DNA from: Pseudomonadota bacterium
GTDB lineage: Bacteria > Pseudomonadota > Gammaproteobacteria > Burkholderiales > Rhodocyclaceae
Assembly (NCBI GenBank): GCA_009778425.1
Contig: WRJU01000174.1
Span: forward strand, 1 to 8,303
DNA length: 8,303 nt
Reading direction: 5' to 3'
In this document: one piece after another, positions 6,906-8,303 of the stretch
How the letters are laid out: every line of letters starts with the position of its first letter
Numbering within the stretch: position 1 is the first letter of the stretch
Position numbers and translations under genes: made by a program
The notes under the pieces: generated by a model
Databases searched by the model: none
Told to the model about the DNA's origin: nothing
The model's input: only the letters and a program-made list of their open reading frames with translations

Positions 6906-8303
6906 GTCTTTGCTTTTACCCTCCGTTTTTTCCAGTTTTATTTTGCTTTTATTTCCATCGCGTATTTCATGTGGCTCATCCTTCTTGCCGAGCAACACTC
7001 CCTCCAGCCTGTCGCACACCGTTTCCAGCACCTTTACGCGCGCGAACTGCTTGTCGTTGGCTTCCACCAGCGTCCAGGGAATCAGCCCGGTACTGGTACG
7101 TTCTACCATATCGCAGACGGCTTGGTGGTAATCATCCCATTTTTCGCGGTTGCGCCAGTCCTCGTCCGTAATCTTGTAACGCTTGAAGGCCGTTGCCTCG
7201 CGCTCCTTGAAACGCTTCAACTGCTCATCTTCAGAGATTTGCAGCCAGAACTTGAGGACGATCGCGCCATCCCCCATGAGTTCATGCTCAAAATCGTTGA
7301 TCTCCGAATAAGCGCGCAACCAGTCGGCCTCCGTGCAAAAGCCCTCCACCCGCTCCACCAGCACCCGCCCGTACCAGGAACGGTCGAAAATCGCAACGCG
7401 CCCTTTCTTGGGCACGTTCCGCCAGAAGCGCCACAGGTAGGGCTGCGCCAGTTCTTCCTGGGTTGGCGCAGCGACCGTCATGATCTGGTACTGGCGGGCA
7501 TCGAACGCGCGCGACATCCGCCGGATGGTTCCGCCCTTGCCGGCAGCATCCGACCCCTCGAAGACGAGAATCAGTGAATGCTTTGAGAACTCCGGCAAAC
7601 GGACGAGTTCGGAAAGCCGCCCCAGCGCCCCGGCAAGTCGTAGTTGGTAGGTTTTACGATCCAAACTCTGCTTGAGGTCGAGCGCCGTAAGCACATCCAA
7701 CGAGCCCGTCCTGGGCGAGATCGGGGGCGCAACCGGATATTCGCGCTCTTTCTGATCCGCGAGCCGTTTCTGCAACGCATCCAGTACCAGCTTGCCGACC
7801 GTGAGCGAGCGATATAAATCGTTTGCGCTCTCCACTACGGTCCACGGCGCCCAAGAGGTATTTGTCAGGCGCAACAGATGGGAGGCCACTTCCTGGAGCT
7901 TGTCGTAAGTCTTCAAGCGATCCCAGCTTGCCTTGGTGACGCGCCAAGCGGTACGGGGGTCTTTTTCCAGGGCCTTGAAACGCTTCTTCTGCCCTTCTTT
8001 TGTGAGATGGAGCCAAAACTTCAGGATCAGCGCCCCTTCGTTCGCCAGCATCGCCTCGAAGCGGTTGATCTGGTCGATACGCTGGTCGAAAAACGCCTGG
8101 TCGATTTCCCCGATGATGCGCCGGTGGATGGGCCTTGAATACCAGGAGCCGGAAAAAATGCCGATTCGCCCTTTCGGCGGCAGCCCATTCCAGAAGCGCC
8201 ACATGAAGGGGTGTGCCAGTTCTTCTTCGGTAGGCATGGAGAAAGCGCGGGCGGAGAGATAGCGCGGGTCCATCCAACTGTAGAGGTCGTTGATCGTTTC
8301 CCC
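6903..8303 (-). CDS. pap: Polyphosphate:AMP phosphotransferase (two-domain PPK2), 5'-truncated by window edge
   Basis: This enzyme makes ADP from AMP using inorganic polyphosphate as phosphoryl donor; with adenylate or polyphosphate kinases it can regenerate ATP. The visible frame has 466 codons. The ATG at 8273 is internal: ten further in-frame codons (GETINDLYSW) run to the edge and continue into the family-typical MDPRY, so the true N-terminus lies outside. Two homologous PPK2 domains are fused. Numbering from that Met, the C-terminal half has Walker A GSDAAGKGG (240-248), Walker B VAIFDRSWYGRVLVERVEGF (293-312) with Asp297, and the lid-type segment around 354-372, so it should be catalytic. 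The N-terminal half keeps the fold motifs (MWRFWNGLPPKGRIGIF, 24-40) but reads SGSWYS where the C-half reads DRSWYG, losing the Walker B Asp; its Walker A would be off-window. The last 27 residues form a Lys-rich charged tail. Its stop overlaps the adaptor start by one base. The fused two-domain form fits class II PPK2 (PAP) rather than single-domain class I or III. Confidence 0.93.
   Translation of the reverse strand, partial: GETINDLYSWMDPRYLSARAFSMPTEEELAHPFMWRFWNGLPPKGRIGIFSGSWYSRPIHRRIIGEIDQAFFDQRIDQINRFEAMLANEGALILKFWLHLTKEGQKKRFKALEKDPRTAWRVTKASWDRLKTYDKLQEVASHLLRLTNTSWAPWTVVESANDLYRSLTVGKLVLDALQKRLADQKEREYPVAPPISPRTGSLDVLTALDLKQSLDRKTYQLRLAGALGRLSELVRLPEFSKHSLILVFEGSDAAGKGGTIRRMSRAFDARQYQIMTVAAPTQEELAQPYLWRFWRNVPKKGRVAIFDRSWYGRVLVERVEGFCTEADWLRAYSEINDFEHELMGDGAIVLKFWLQISEDEQLKRFKEREATAFKRYKITDEDWRNREKWDDYHQAVCDMVERTSTGLIPWTLVEANDKQFARVKVLETVCDRLEGVLLGKKDEPHEIRDGNKSKIKLEKTEGKSKD
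7005..7460 (-). repeat. C-terminal copy of the duplicated PPK2 domain
   Basis: This stretch encodes about residues 272-423 (from the Met at 8273) and aligns by eye with the N-terminal copy at 7761-8225. Shared landmarks occur in the same order: EELA-P--WRFW, P-KGR--IF--SWY, GA-(I/V)LKFWL, the KRF segment, W---(Y/K)D and PWT(V/L)VE. This is an ancient protein-level duplication typical of the PAP family. The DNA similarity is patchy, best around the WRFW segment, so it is not a recent tandem repeat. Confidence 0.8.
7761..8225 (-). repeat. N-terminal copy of the duplicated PPK2 domain (degenerate)
   Basis: This stretch encodes about residues 17-171 and matches the C-terminal copy at 7005-7460 in landmark order and spacing. 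It differs at the Walker B position, where Ser41-Gly42 replace Asp297-Arg298 of the C-half. This points to a structural or regulatory role rather than catalysis, as reported for two-domain PAP proteins. The start of this domain, including any Walker A loop, is beyond the right edge. Confidence 0.75.

Larger units (their letters stand above)
2225..8303 (-). other. Probable four-gene operon: PAP, adaptor, RND pump, small protein
   Basis: Four consecutive minus-strand genes have junctions of -1 base (TGATG at 6905-6901), 21 bases (5728-5748) and 17 bases (2651-2667). None of these junctions has room for an obvious promoter or terminator. The spacing strongly suggests a single transcript that starts beyond the right edge of the window. 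The adaptor and pump order is standard for RND efflux operons. The phosphotransferase in front and the small unknown protein behind are unusual partners. Internal promoters within coding sequence cannot be excluded from sequence reading alone. Confidence 0.7.

Noticed and set aside
6323..7171. 282-codon plus-strand open frame spanning the adaptor start and the PAP 3' end
   Set aside because: It is rich in Arg, Ser, Thr and Ala and is antisense to two well-supported genes and their coupled junction. It shows no recognisable family features.
8271..8273. ATG at 8273 as the true start of the PAP gene
   Set aside because: The frame stays open through ten more codons to the window edge, and those codons continue the conserved family sequence. 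The N-terminal domain would otherwise lack its first third, so this Met is internal.

Overview
The window is a GC-rich (about 60% by eye), almost fully coding stretch of a Gram-negative chromosome. The inner-membrane/periplasm RND efflux pair implies a Gram-negative. The style of the oligopeptidase, the polyphosphate:AMP phosphotransferase and the efflux genes fits Proteobacteria, most plausibly Betaproteobacteria such as a Rhodocyclales-like organism. That placement is an impression from protein character, not a computed one. No mobile elements, RNA genes, CRISPR arrays or long non-coding gaps were seen; the longest gene-free stretch is about 30 bases.

Layout. Positions 1-57 (+) are the last 18 codons of an unidentified upstream gene. 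Ten bases later, at 68-2194 (+), comes a complete M3-family zinc oligopeptidase A (prlC/opdA). It converges on a leftward gene block across a 30-base gap (2195-2224) with no obvious intrinsic terminator. Everything from 2225 to the right edge is on the minus strand and looks like one operon. Read 5' to 3', it holds: a polyphosphate:AMP phosphotransferase (two-domain PPK2 family, 5' end cut by the window edge, ending at 6903); an RND periplasmic adaptor (6903-5749); an RND inner-membrane pump (5727-2668); and a small unrecognised Ala/Ser/Pro-rich protein (2650-2225). The junctions are a 1-base TGATG stop/start overlap, then 21-base and 17-base gaps.

How the genes work together. The adaptor and pump should form two parts of a tripartite drug/solute efflux complex. 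No outer-membrane channel gene is present in the window, so the pump probably borrows a TolC/OprM-type channel encoded elsewhere. The phosphotransferase makes ADP from AMP and polyphosphate. It is physically coupled to the efflux genes, but no biochemical link between them is established. The oligopeptidase is a separate cytosolic housekeeping enzyme.

Most of the window is ordinary. The points most worth a second look are the phosphotransferase-efflux coupling, the small unknown protein in the place where an outer-membrane channel gene often sits, and the degenerate N-terminal half of the phosphotransferase. I did not find convincing evidence for a wholly new system.
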